NCBI GenBank assembly: GCA_963717705.1
Contig: CAVQWT010000007.1
Location: forward strand, 62,001 to 126,000
Length of the DNA: 64,000 nt
From: CAVQWT01 sp963717705
GTDB lineage: Bacteria; Pseudomonadota; Gammaproteobacteria; Burkholderiales; Casimicrobiaceae
Reading direction: 5' to 3'
Shown: in pieces, positions 1-8,709 of the stretch
How positions within the stretch are numbered: the stretch's first letter is position 1
Layout: each line of letters opens with the position of its first letter
Made by a program: the position numbers and the translations under genes
Notes under the pieces: generated by a model
What the model was told of the DNA's origin: nothing
The model's input: the letters and a program-made list of their open reading frames with translations, nothing else
Databases searched by the model: none

Positions 1-1336
1 CGAGCACGCCGAGGTTCAGGCCGAATTCGCCGCGCGATCCGGGGTCGGGCGTGATGCCGTAGAGCGGGTCGTTCATCGGGATCGGGATCGCGAGGTGCGA
101 GAGCGAAAAGATCCCCGGCGGATACGCGATATCCAGCTTGCGCTCCACCGCCTGCAACTGGCCGGGCGCGATGCTCCGCTCCACCGTGGCGTCCGTGTCG
201 TCGCCCGCGTTCACGATCGCCGTGAAGCGATAAGGCTGCGGCGATGTCGGCGTCAACCGGTCGAGCGCGACGTAGGCCGACGGCCGCAGCAGCGGCCCAA
301 ACTTCACCGTGCGGTTGACATCGAAGAGCACGATTTCGCTGCCGTTGTCGGGCACGAAGCTGTAGAGCGCGGTGAGGATAGCCGGCGTGCTCACCGTGAA
401 GTCGATGACCGATTGGAACGTGAGCACCGGGGGCAGCGGCCCGAGCCGGCCTGCGCGCGCCAGGCGCTGGATCTGCGCCTGGAGGGCGTCGGTGAGACGA
501 TAGGACTGCCGCGCCCCGTTGACCGGAAACGAGTTGTACTTGAACGGATTGAACTCGGGCACGTTGGAGAGCCAGGCGGCGTTCGCGAACGGCGGGAGAA
601 CCGCGGGCAGGCCCGCGAAGCCCGCGAAGCGCGCGAAGCGGGTGATGCCGATCATCGGCGTGAACAGCACGACACGGTCGGCGCGCGGCAGCGCCGGATC
701 CTCGATCGCGTCGAGCGAGTACTTCATCGCCAGCGCGCCCCCGTTCGAGAACCCGACGAGGTGCAGCGGCGCAGGCGCAGGGACGCGCTTGCGTGCCTCG
801 CGCACGGCCAGCCGCGTGGCGGCCATCCAGTCTTCCCAGCGCACGTCGGTGAGCCCGGCCGGGACCGTTCCGTGCCCGGGCATGCGCACCCCGATGGCGA
901 CGAATCCACGTTCGCGAAAGCGCTGCGCGACGTGCCTCAGGCTGTAGGGCGAGTCGGTGAGCCCGTGCAACAGGATCACCACGCCGACCGGCGTCCCCTC
1001 GGGGTCCAGGACGTAGGAGCGATTCCAGTCCTGCTTGAAGCGTCCCGGATAGACCGGGCTCTGCTCGAAGTAGCGGTTGTAGGGCACGCGCGCGTCGGGG
1101 TCGAGCCGCTGGCTGACATTCTCGCGCACGCTCTCGAAGATCGCCTGCTCCTGGGCAAGATAGCGCGACCAGTCGGAAGCATCCAGCTCGTCCACGCGCA
1201 ACTCATGCGGCACGAACGTGTGCCACGGCTGCAGGGGGGGGCCGCTGAGGGCTCGATATGAGCGGACGCCGAGCGCCACCGCAGCAATTGCCAGCGTGGC
1301 GATCAGCAGCCATTTGAGCATGCGTCCTGCTCTCAT
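1..1336 (-). CDS. alpha/beta-hydrolase (serine esterase-like), 3' end outside window
   Basis: The reading frame is open from an ATG at 1336 to the window edge (445 residues visible), so the C-terminus is missing. Residues 7-24 form one hydrophobic N-terminal segment, suggesting a membrane-anchored or exported enzyme. An oxyanion-hole type HGLTDSP lies at 124-130 and the nucleophile elbow GFSNG places the catalytic serine at S197; the acid and histidine are not identified. GGGAG eight bases before the ATG supports this start; M6 is an alternative. This is the fold of carboxylesterases and lysophospholipase-like hydrolases; the substrate cannot be told. It is divergent from the debris that follows. 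The opposite-strand ORF over the same bases is Arg-rich and is a shadow. Confidence 0.8.
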   Translation of the reverse strand, partial: MRAGRMLKWLLIATLAIAAVALGVRSYRALSGPPLQPWHTFVPHELRVDELDASDWSRYLAQEQAIFESVRENVSQRLDPDARVPYNRYFEQSPVYPGRFKQDWNRSYVLDPEGTPVGVVILLHGLTDSPYSLRHVAQRFRERGFVAIGVRMPGHGTVPAGLTDVRWEDWMAATRLAVREARKRVPAPAPLHLVGFSNGGALAMKYSLDAIEDPALPRADRVVLFTPMIGITRFARFAGFAGLPAVLPPFANAAWLSNVPEFNPFKYNSFPVNGARQSYRLTDALQAQIQRLARAGRLGPLPPVLTFQSVIDFTVSTPAILTALYSFVPDNGSEIVLFDVNRTVKFGPLLRPSAYVALDRLTPTSPQPYRFTAIVNAGDDTDATVERSIAPGQLQAVERKLDIAYPPGIFSLSHLAIPIPMNDPLYGITPDPGSRGEFGLNLGVL

Positions 1337-1415
1337 CGTTTCGACTCCCGCTATTGGTCGTGGAGCCCCGGGTGCGGCCGAGGTCATGGCCCGAGGTCTG
1401 AGGCCGAGTTTACCT

Positions 1416-1652
1416 TTTCCCGGCAAGGGCGCCTTCTACGTGGTCGCGTTCACCGACAGCGATGGCGTGGCGGTGACCGGCGGGACGACCTACAAGCTGA
1501 ACCTGCCGAAGGACGTGCCGGCTGCGAACTTCTGGTCTTTGACGCTGTACGAAGCCGAGAACGCCTCGGGCCTTGCCAACGGCCAGCCCTTCCCCTCACT
1601 CGGGTCGCGCGACAAGCTCGGGCCCTCGCTAAACGGTCAGGAAAAGCCGTGA
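1416..1652 (+). pseudogene. DUF1254/DUF1214 family fragment (C-terminal part only)
   Basis: About 75 residues resemble the DUF1214 part of the two intact family members at 2591-5456. The stretch includes GAFYVVAFTDSDG, then TTYKLNLPKDVPAANFWSLT and a PFPSLGSRDK segment. Intact paralogues have RYVLRFSKDQVPPVKYFWSM at the corresponding place. There is no start codon or N-terminal domain ahead of it, and the frame stops before the usual NADGSVDIYL-like region, so the fragment is truncated at both ends. It lies head to head with the hydrolase and next to a HigA remnant. I read it as the remains of a third, diverged family member. It may be transcribed but is unlikely to make a functional protein. 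Confidence 0.7.
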
Positions 1653-1662
1653 ACGCGCTGCG

Positions 1663-1797
1663 TCACCCCGCCACCGGCTGAAAGACGCGGATCCTTGGCG
1701 AGAGCTTGGCCCGGAGTTCCCGGTCCGCGACTCGGATGTCGTACTCGGACTGTAGGTTCAGCCAGAACCGGGGCTCCATGCCGAAGAACAACCCGAG
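1663..1797 (-). pseudogene. HigA-type antitoxin C-terminal remnant
   Basis: Reading down from 1797, the frame gives LGLFFGMEPRFWLNLQSEYD and about 24 more residues to a stop at 1663. The pattern L-F-G-x-x-x-x-F-W-L-N-L-Q-x-x-Y-D is typical of the C-terminal half of HigA/VapI XRE antitoxins. The DNA-binding helix-turn-helix that should precede it is absent: upstream of 1797 the same frame continues with unrelated sequence. No HigB toxin was found. This is a broken toxin-antitoxin gene, probably left by loss of a mobile segment whose boundary is near 1800. Confidence 0.75.
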
Positions 1798-1936
1798 CGT
1801 TCCTGTTGATGATGTAGTTGCATAGATCAACGACAGGCAAGTTGTCTCGACCCCTGCCCTTCATTCCATTGCTCGGCGCGGAGCCACACACAAAGCGTGA
1901 CGCACCGGTGCGCGCTATCGCCTGGGAGCGCGGGAA

Positions 1937-2504
1937 TTTACCGTCAGCGCGCCCAACCCGTCGATCGCCCAGAAACCCGCATGGATGTTGGACATCGCAC
2001 TCGAAATTTACCGTCAACTCGAAAATCGACCTTACGGCAATTTTGCGCTGGGAACACAGTGCGACATTTCTACCGTCAGATTTACCGTCAGATTGAAGGG
2101 CATCCCAGAGATGGATCTCGACAGACATTCGCCCCTCGAATCCACGCATTAGATCCACTCTTCCGACAAATCTCGATAGACCCCGACAGATCTCGAAACC
2201 TACTCCCACCCGATCATCAACTAGCCTTCCAAGCTGTTGATCAGAAGGGTACTCGCCTCTGCCTCGCAGATTTTTACCGTCATTTTTACCGTCAACCTGC
2301 CAGGCACCAGCATTGGCGCGGGTTTCCGGGCGGTTCTGCAAAAACTCACCTTTCGAGATCCAGCGAGGACTATGGACTCCTGGGGCGCTGGTGAGGGTTT
2401 CACCGCGGCACGAGGCGACCCTCGGAGCGCCCTCGAAATGAAGGCGCATCAAATACCGTAAGCACTTGTCGCAGATCACTTTTTAGAACCAGCTTTTACC
2501 GTCA
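1937..2504 (+). repeat. seven same-strand copies of a TTTACCGTCA decamer in a gene-free stretch
   Basis: Copies start at 1937, 2007, 2069 (TCTACCGTCA), 2081, 2273, 2285 and 2495; all have the same orientation. Two pairs (2069/2081 and 2273/2285) are spaced exactly 12 bp. A second short motif, ATCTCGAYAGA, occurs at 2115 and 2170, with a partial copy at 2190. The whole interval 1813-2590 is visibly AT-richer than its surroundings and holds no ORF with recognisable homology; ORFs across it read DGK or LTVK only because of the repeat. Paired short direct repeats resemble arm-type sites of tyrosine integrases, but no integrase or core att site was seen. Confidence 0.75.
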
Positions 2505-2590
2505 GCTCGCGCAAGCGCCCTGCGGATCCGCGCCCGAACCATTGACTGCCGTTACCTTCTCCTGCGCCATTCCCGAAAAGGGAGGGCCAG

Positions 2591-4036
2591 TCACTTCACC
2601 TCGTCGAAGTCGTCCAGCTTCCAAGAGCGATCAAAGAAGGGTTGCGTCGGGCCGTATAGCCTGAAGTAGGAGAACCAAGACTTGCCCGGCAGGGATTGCA
2701 CCCAGTTGCTCTCCATGCCTTTTGGAGCCTTTGGACCGACGTAAAGGTCGACCGACCCGTCAGGGTTCTTCTTGAGATCCATGCGCGAGGAGCGGTCGGC
2801 CTGCTGCGTCCGATTGTCGATCAGCGCGCGCGTGTCGGTGTCGTAGACTGTCATCGACCAGAAGTTCGCCACCGGTGCGTCCTTCGCGATCCGCAACCGG
2901 TACGTCTTGCTGCCATCGAGCCAGCGGCCCGCCTTGTCCTTGTAGGTGCCGAGATAGATCTGGCCCACACCCGGCGTGGTCGTCACCATGCCCGCCGAGG
3001 TCGTCGTGGCCTCGTAGAACCAGGCCGCGCGTTCGTCGAGTTGGTCGTAGTTCGCGGTGCGCTGGCTGGGGTCGAGCGCCAGCGCGAACTCCCAGCGCCG
3101 ACCATCAACATAGTGTGCGGCCGGAAACTGCTTGTCGAAGTCATTGGCCTTCGCCATGGCTTCGCCGACGACGGCGCCTTCCGTCAGGAGCTTCTTCTGG
3201 CGTTCATCGGGCTTGAAGGGCTTGCCCTTCTCGATGCCCAGCGGCTTGAGCATCGCCATGAAGAACCGGTCCCGTTCCTGCACGGGCTCGCGGTTGATGA
3301 TGTCCGAAAGGCTCTGCCAATAGGCGAGGCCCCGCGGCTGCGTCTGCGACCACGACTTGCCCTTGACTTCGACGAACCGGACTTTGGGGGGATTGTCCTT
3401 GCGGGCCAGTGGATAGATCTTCAAGGCGTCGAGCAGGGCCTGCACCTTGGCGGGATCGCGCTCCAGCGCACGAAAGCCCCAGAAGACATTCGTGGTGGAT
3501 GGATTGACGACGTAGTAGCCCTCGGGGTTGTCGACCTTCTGGCCCGGACCGACCAGCAGGTACTTTCCGCCCTTGCCCTGGTCCGGACCGGTCTGACCCA
3601 TGTCGACGACGGGCCGCTGCCACATGTCGTTGACGAAGCCGGCGACGGAACCTGCCGGCATGTCGATGACGACCGGCCCGGTCTCGGCAAGATTGAAGAA
3701 GCTGATGACGTAGGGCGTGGTTGCATTGGCCGTCAGGATGCCGCGCTTGCTGACGAAGTCGTCGTAGATGATGACGTCGCCCGACTTGGCGCCGAAGATT
3801 TCCTCATGCGCCTTCTGCCAGTTGGCCATGCCGACGATCGGCAACGCCCAGAGGTACGCCTGCGTGGCGCGCTGAAAGTCGCGTTCGTCATAGAGCCTGG
3901 AGATCGTGGCGTCGCTCGGGTAGCTGCCCTGGAATTCGAGCTTGCCGATACGGGTCGAGACCGTCTCCGCGCGAACGACGGAAACAAGCGCAACGCAAAC
4001 GGCGAGCGCTGCTGGAACGACCTGCAGTGATTTCAT
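2591..4036 (-). CDS. exported DUF1254/DUF1214 protein
   Basis: 481 residues from ATG 4036; AGGAG seven bases upstream selects this Met rather than the one two codons earlier or the long upstream extension. Residues 1-25 form a signal peptide ending near VVRAE. The DUF1254 domain follows (YLWALPIVGMANWQ region), with a DUF1214 domain in the C-terminal third (YRLRIAKDAPVANFWSMTVY and an NPDGSVDLYVGP motif). Members are predicted periplasmic proteins of unknown biochemical role, so I give no reaction. It lies 28 bp downstream of a paralogue on the same strand, implying one transcript, with an AraC regulator further upstream in the same direction. Confidence 0.85.
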   Translation of the reverse strand: MKSLQVVPAALAVCVALVSVVRAETVSTRIGKLEFQGSYPSDATISRLYDERDFQRATQAYLWALPIVGMANWQKAHEEIFGAKSGDVIIYDDFVSKRGILTANATTPYVISFFNLAETGPVVIDMPAGSVAGFVNDMWQRPVVDMGQTGPDQGKGGKYLLVGPGQKVDNPEGYYVVNPSTTNVFWGFRALERDPAKVQALLDALKIYPLARKDNPPKVRFVEVKGKSWSQTQPRGLAYWQSLSDIINREPVQERDRFFMAMLKPLGIEKGKPFKPDERQKKLLTEGAVVGEAMAKANDFDKQFPAAHYVDGRRWEFALALDPSQRTANYDQLDERAAWFYEATTTSAGMVTTTPGVGQIYLGTYKDKAGRWLDGSKTYRLRIAKDAPVANFWSMTVYDTDTRALIDNRTQQADRSSRMDLKKNPDGSVDLYVGPKAPKGMESNWVQSLPGKSWFSYFRLYGPTQPFFDRSWKLDDFDEVK

Positions 4037-4064
4037 CAGCATGCTCCTAATTGGGCGGTCTTGA

Positions 4065-5456
4065 TTACTTGGCAACAGACGGCTGTGGCGCCTGCCACGC
4101 TCCGGCCGCGAGTTTCCCTTCAGGCCCGTACATCCTGAGCACCATGAAGAACGGTCCCTGTTTCGGCGTCGGCAGCCAGTTGGACTCCTTGTCACCGCCC
4201 GGGGACGCCGACTGCAGATAGATGTCTACCGAGCCGTCGGCGTTGGTCTTGAGCCCCTGCGTCCGGCTGCCGATCGCATAGCGCTGGATCGGGTTGTCGA
4301 CGAGCAAGCGATCCGGCAGGTTGTACATCGTCATCGACCAGAAGTACTTCACCGGCGGCACCTGGTCCTTCGAGAATCGCAGCACGTAGCGCTTGCCGCC
4401 ATCGAGCGGCTGATTGTTCGCGTCCGCGTTGTAGGCCGTGTAGTAGGCCTCCTCTTTCGAGTTCCCGTAGATGCCGATGGCCGCACCGACGGCCCGGCGC
4501 ATGACGTATTCTTGGCCGAGGAACGCACGGGTGCCGAAGAGGTCGACCGAGCTGGTCGTCTTGGCGAGTTCGGCCTGAAGCCTGGCCGACCCCTCCTTGA
4601 TACCGGCCTCGATCGCGCTGCGGGTCGACGGGTCGACCGCGGCCGGATCGAAGGCTCGCCCCGGGCCGATGCCGATCTTGGCAAAGCGCTCCATCGTGGC
4701 CTTCTCGCTGTCGACCACCGGTGAAAAAAGAAGCAGGAAGTTCAGGTACTCGATGAAGCCGATGGAGTTGGCGCGTGCCTCGTCCCACGCCGGAAACAGG
4801 TAGCTCGGTGCAGGTTGCGGCGGCTTGCCGCCCGTGAACTCGCTCAGCGGCCGGATACGATATTGCCGCTGGGTCGCCATCAGGCCGTCACGATCCGCCG
4901 GCCCGGACCAGCTCGTCCGCGTCAGCGTGCCGATCATTTCGGTCTCGGCGCGCAGCACCTTCGTGATGCCGGCCGGTGTTTCGCCCTTCCAGTTCGGGCC
5001 GGTGAAGAGATAGTGACCCGCTGCGGTACCGGTCGCCCGTGAGCCGATATAGTCAAAGTTGTGCGTATAGAGGTCGAACCACTGCTGGACGTAGTAGCGG
5101 TCTGGCGACGCCGGAACGGTCACTACCATCGGCTCGGTCCGCAGGTCGAGCCAGGCCCAGGAGTACGGCGTGTCGTTGCTGGGCGTGACAATGTCCTTGT
5201 CAGCCGGCGTGAAGCCGCGCGAGTAGTGACGGAAGCGGTTGAAGCCGCCGACATAGCCGGGGAACGCAGGATCGGCTGCCTGCTGAAACAGCGTCTTGTA
5301 GTTGTAGAGCATCGGATAGGCATACAGGTAGGCCTCGGCCGCGATTTTCTTCACCTCATCGGCGGCTACCATCTGCGCCTGTACGGGACGGGCAACCGAG
5401 ACCGCCAGCAGGGCGGCCGCAGCGAAGACGGCAAGATGAGTTATCACTTTCCGCAT
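4065..5456 (-). CDS. exported DUF1254/DUF1214 protein, paralogue of the next gene
   Basis: 463 residues from ATG 5456, preceded by GGAGG nine bases upstream; the longer ORF start at 5552 lacks support. Signal peptide at 1-28 (ends VQAQ). DUF1254 begins with AAEAYLYAYPMLYNYKTLFQ and contains the PSNDTPYSWAWLDLR block. DUF1214 near residues 330-440 has RYVLRFSKDQVPPVKYFWSM and NADGSVDIYLQ. The two tandem copies are clearly diverged, so the duplication is old or both were acquired. The AraC-type gene 146 bp upstream on the same strand is the obvious candidate regulator, though that is inference. Confidence 0.85.
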   Translation of the reverse strand: MRKVITHLAVFAAAALLAVSVARPVQAQMVAADEVKKIAAEAYLYAYPMLYNYKTLFQQAADPAFPGYVGGFNRFRHYSRGFTPADKDIVTPSNDTPYSWAWLDLRTEPMVVTVPASPDRYYVQQWFDLYTHNFDYIGSRATGTAAGHYLFTGPNWKGETPAGITKVLRAETEMIGTLTRTSWSGPADRDGLMATQRQYRIRPLSEFTGGKPPQPAPSYLFPAWDEARANSIGFIEYLNFLLLFSPVVDSEKATMERFAKIGIGPGRAFDPAAVDPSTRSAIEAGIKEGSARLQAELAKTTSSVDLFGTRAFLGQEYVMRRAVGAAIGIYGNSKEEAYYTAYNADANNQPLDGGKRYVLRFSKDQVPPVKYFWSMTMYNLPDRLLVDNPIQRYAIGSRTQGLKTNADGSVDIYLQSASPGGDKESNWLPTPKQGPFFMVLRMYGPEGKLAAGAWQAPQPSVAK

Positions 5457-5602
5457 ACGGTTCCCCCTCCAATGGCGGCGTTCAATAGGCATCGGCTCGG
5501 CGAGACCTGGGCTTGCTTCAAGGCGCAATCGTCCCGTCCGGCGGTGTGGCACAGGAAGCTCTTTGCTGGCGCTCGAGGATACGAGGCGCCGGGCTGATCA
5601 GC

Positions 5603-6589
5603 CTATGCAGAGCGTGCCAACCCGGTCGCCCCGGCTTCCGGCCGAGTGCGAGGCCGCTGCTTTGCCAGCGTAGCGCTCGGGAACTCGCCGAAGAGATCGC
5701 GATACCGTCGGGCCATACGTCCCAATTCGCTGATGCCCCATTGATTGGCAATCAGCGTGACGGTGCAGGCCCGCTCCTCGTCGCTGGCGAGGTCGTGCCG
5801 GATACGGTGCAGCCGCAGACGCATCACATAGATTTGTGGCGTGTCACCCAGGATCTCTGCAAAGGCGCGAAACAGCGTCCGGCGTGACGTGAGGGCCGCC
5901 TGCGCCAGTGTGTCCGGGCATATCGGCTCGGCCAGATGCTCCGAAATGTAAGCGCGCGCCCGCCGGACGATCATGGCATGTGCATCGGTGCGGCCTGCCC
6001 GATTCCGTGCTCTTGGTGCGCGCCCGAGGTGAGCGATCAACGCGCGGAGCAGTTCCTGGCCGATTCGGTTCTCGCCCATCGCGTCGCCACGGCCTGCGTG
6101 GATCAGCTCGAAGGCGTGACGAAGTCGCCTGAGCGCCGCGCTTGCCAGCGGTTGTGCGTGAAGCCCGGTGCCCCCAAGCACCGGCCGGTCAAGAACAAAG
6201 TCTTCGCTGGCCGCCAGCTGTTCCAGCCGGTCGAGCGAAAGCGTTGCCGTCGCATAGATCGAGCCTCGCGTGTAGAACGCGTCATGCTCATCACCCGCAT
6301 GAAAGACACCGACAGCGCCGGAGGCGGTCTCCTCGAGCCAGTGACGAGTGCCGCTACCCATCCGCAGGCCGACGCCCACAGTGATCTGATCGCGCGAGAG
6401 GGGACCCCGCAGCGCTACTTGGCCGTTGATCAGGCCGCTGCTGTAAAGGACATCATCGCGTCGCGCGAACGTCAAATTGCCCGAAAGAGAGCCTCTCGAA
6501 ATCTGCGTCGCCTCGAGCCCAGCGCCGTAGACCGCATCGCGCAGGTCTTCGATACGGGCAATCGGGACACTAGTCCAGGATGCGTACAT
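5603..6589 (-). CDS. AraC-family transcriptional regulator
   Basis: 328 residues. The C-terminal third carries the two helix-turn-helix units of the family: about residues 225-245 (DTLAQAALTSRRTLFRAF) and 276-300 (VTLIANQWGISELGRMARRY), followed by the usual G-E-F-P segment. The N-terminal 200 residues are a ligand or oligomerisation domain with no motif I recognise, similar in layout to AraC_binding_2-type regulators. An in-frame stop 18 nt before ATG 6589 supports this start. Its position just upstream of the tandem DUF1254 genes, on the same strand, suggests that it controls them. Confidence 0.88.
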   Translation of the reverse strand: MYASWTSVPIARIEDLRDAVYGAGLEATQISRGSLSGNLTFARRDDVLYSSGLINGQVALRGPLSRDQITVGVGLRMGSGTRHWLEETASGAVGVFHAGDEHDAFYTRGSIYATATLSLDRLEQLAASEDFVLDRPVLGGTGLHAQPLASAALRRLRHAFELIHAGRGDAMGENRIGQELLRALIAHLGRAPRARNRAGRTDAHAMIVRRARAYISEHLAEPICPDTLAQAALTSRRTLFRAFAEILGDTPQIYVMRLRLHRIRHDLASDEERACTVTLIANQWGISELGRMARRYRDLFGEFPSATLAKQRPRTRPEAGATGLARSA

Positions 6590-7061
6590 GTTGCGGACGC
6601 TCTCTCACTGACTCCCGGGCGCCAGGACCTACGCCCGGTCCGCCAACCGCGGATGATGAGTTCTCTGCCACGAATCACGCGCTGCTCGCACGAAAACATC
6701 GCTGCTGTTGGCGTGCCGATGCAACTTCGTCGCCCGGCCTCGCGACGGCGCTGCATCTGATTTTAGACGAGATAGCGACGTTTGCTGTTCAGTGAAGATC
6801 ACCCGACCTGAAACCGACAAGGGGCGGAGGCCTCAACCCATCATGCCGCAATCCGACACTTTTCCACGGAAGTCCGTATCTACAACCAAGGACCCTGCGC
6901 CGATCCCTGTACCCATCGCCAACCAGACCCGAGGACACGATCAACGTGCTATTGAACACTTCGTCAGGCGCTTCGCCCGTGCGACGCCCCTTCCCTATCG
7001 CGGCTTGCACGCCGCCCGACGCAACGAGGCTGGAGACAGCCCCGGCGGGCTACCTCGTCCC
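6590..7061. other. intergenic region, no gene seen
   Basis: This is 472 bp between the AraC start and the guaA stop. Both flanking genes are on the minus strand, so it must hold the guaA transcript end and the AraC promoter. ORFs across it are Arg-rich shadows. I found no strong hairpin with a T-tract and no RNA gene; a short AGCCC/GGGCT stem lies just below guaA. Confidence 0.5.
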
Positions 7062-8654
7062 CTACTCCCACTCGATGGTCGCCGGCGGCTTGCCCGAGAT
7101 GTCGTACACGACGCGATTGATGCCGCGCACCTCGTTGATGATGCGATTGCTGACGCGGCCGAGCAACTCGTGCGGCAGCGGCGCCCAGTGCGCCGTCATG
7201 AAGTCGGTGGTCTGCACGGCGCGCAGCGCGACGACGTGCTCGTAGGTGCGGCCGTCGCCCATCACGCCGACCGAGCGCACCGGCAGGAACACGGCGAAGG
7301 CCTGCGCGGTGAGGTCGTACCAGCTGCGGCCGTCGGCGTCGCGCGCGAGCCGCAGCTCGTCGATGAAGATCGCGTCGGCGCGGCGCAGCAGGTCCGCGTG
7401 CGGCGCCGTCACCTCGCCCAGGATGCGCACGCCGAGCCCTGGCCCCGGGAACGGGTGGCGGAACACCATCTCCCGCGGCAGTCCGAGTGCCAAGCCAAGC
7501 TCGCGGACCTCGTCCTTGAACAGCTCGCGCAGCGGCTCGAGTAACTTGAGGTGCAGCGTGTCCGGCAGCCCGCCGACGTTGTGGTGCGACTTGATCGTGT
7601 GCGCCTTCTTGGTCTTGGCGCCCGCGCTCTCGATGACGTCGGGATAGATCGTCCCCTGCGCCAGCCATTTCGCCTGCGGCAGCTTCGCCGCCTCGCGCTG
7701 GAACACGTCGACGAACAGCTTGCCGATGACCTTGCGCTTCCGCTCGGGGTCGGCGACGCCGGCGAGCGCGGCGTACATCTCGGCGCCGGCATCCACGTGC
7801 AGCACCCGCACGCCGAGGTTGCGCGCGAAGGTGTCCATCACCTGCGTCGCCTCGTTCTGGCGCAGCAGCCCGTGATCGACGAACACGCAGGTCAGCTGGT
7901 CGCCGATCGCCTGGTGGATGAGCGCGGCGGCGACCGACGAGTCGACGCCGCCGGACAGCCCGAGGATCACCTCGTCTGCGCCGACCTGCGCCTTGATCGA
8001 CGCGACCGCCTCCGCGACGTAGTCGGCCATGTTCCAGTCCTGGCCGCAGCCGCAGATGTCGTGCGCGAAGCGGGCGAGGATCGCCGTGCCCTGCTTGGTG
8101 TGCGTGACCTCCGGATGGAACTGGACCGCGAAATAGCGGCGCGCCTCGTCGGCCATGCCGGCGACCGGGCACGCGTCGTTGCTGGCAATGACCTTGAACC
8201 CGGGCGGCAGCGCAGTGACCTTGTCGCCGTGGCTCATCCAGACGTCGAGCAGCCCGTGCCCTTCGGCGTTGCGGCGGTCGTCGATGCCGGCCAGCAGCGC
8301 CGAGTGGCCGCGGGCCCGGATCTCGGCGTACCCGAACTCGCGCACCTTGCCGCTCTCGACCGCGCCGCCGAGCTGCGCGGCCATCGCCTGCATGCCGTAG
8401 CAGATGCCGAGCACCGGCACCCCGCTCGCCCACACCGCTTCCGGCGCGCGCGGCGTGTCGCCCTCGGTGACGCTGTTGGGCCCGCCGGACAGGATGATGC
8501 CCCTGGCGCCGAACGCGCGGATGAAGTCGTCGCCGACGTCGTACGGGTGAATCTCGCAGTAGACGTGCGTCTCGCGCAGGCGGCGCGCGATGAGCTGCGT
8601 CACCTGCGAGCCGAAGTCGAGAATGAGGATCCGGGAATGGGCGGCCGAGGCCAT
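7062..8654 (-). CDS. guaA: GMP synthase (glutamine-hydrolysing)
   Basis: 530 residues, full length for the family. It aminates XMP to GMP using glutamine and ATP in the cytoplasm. The class I glutamine amidotransferase domain occupies about residues 8-200 with the nucleophile in GICYGMQ (C85) and the H180/E182 pair in FHPE. The ATP pyrophosphatase P-loop SGGVDSS is at 234-240. The C-terminal dimerisation domain ends in PPATIEWE, the standard GuaA terminus. It is downstream of guaB on the same strand with 55 bp between, so the last two steps to GMP are likely co-transcribed. Confidence 0.97.
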   Translation of the reverse strand: MASAAHSRILILDFGSQVTQLIARRLRETHVYCEIHPYDVGDDFIRAFGARGIILSGGPNSVTEGDTPRAPEAVWASGVPVLGICYGMQAMAAQLGGAVESGKVREFGYAEIRARGHSALLAGIDDRRNAEGHGLLDVWMSHGDKVTALPPGFKVIASNDACPVAGMADEARRYFAVQFHPEVTHTKQGTAILARFAHDICGCGQDWNMADYVAEAVASIKAQVGADEVILGLSGGVDSSVAAALIHQAIGDQLTCVFVDHGLLRQNEATQVMDTFARNLGVRVLHVDAGAEMYAALAGVADPERKRKVIGKLFVDVFQREAAKLPQAKWLAQGTIYPDVIESAGAKTKKAHTIKSHHNVGGLPDTLHLKLLEPLRELFKDEVRELGLALGLPREMVFRHPFPGPGLGVRILGEVTAPHADLLRRADAIFIDELRLARDADGRSWYDLTAQAFAVFLPVRSVGVMGDGRTYEHVVALRAVQTTDFMTAHWAPLPHELLGRVSNRIINEVRGINRVVYDISGKPPATIEWE

Positions 8655-8672
8655 GCGTGCCTGCAGGTGGTG

Positions 8673-8693
8673 CGGCCGGCGACGCGCCGGCCG
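8673..8693 (-). promoter_or_regulatory. hairpin between guaB and guaA
   Basis: A nine-base perfect inverted repeat, CGGCCGGCG and CGCCGGCCG, is separated by three bases. It lacks a T-tract, so it is not a classical terminator. It could be a transcript-stability or processing element between the two genes. Confidence 0.45.
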
Positions 8694-8709
8694 GGCGCGG
8701 ATCGAACTT

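Noticed and set aside
1637..2479. 280-residue minus-strand ORF across the repeat region
   Set aside because: Its DGK and SDGR motifs are translations of the TTTACCGTCA repeat; no homology was recognised, and the HigA tail lies in a different frame.
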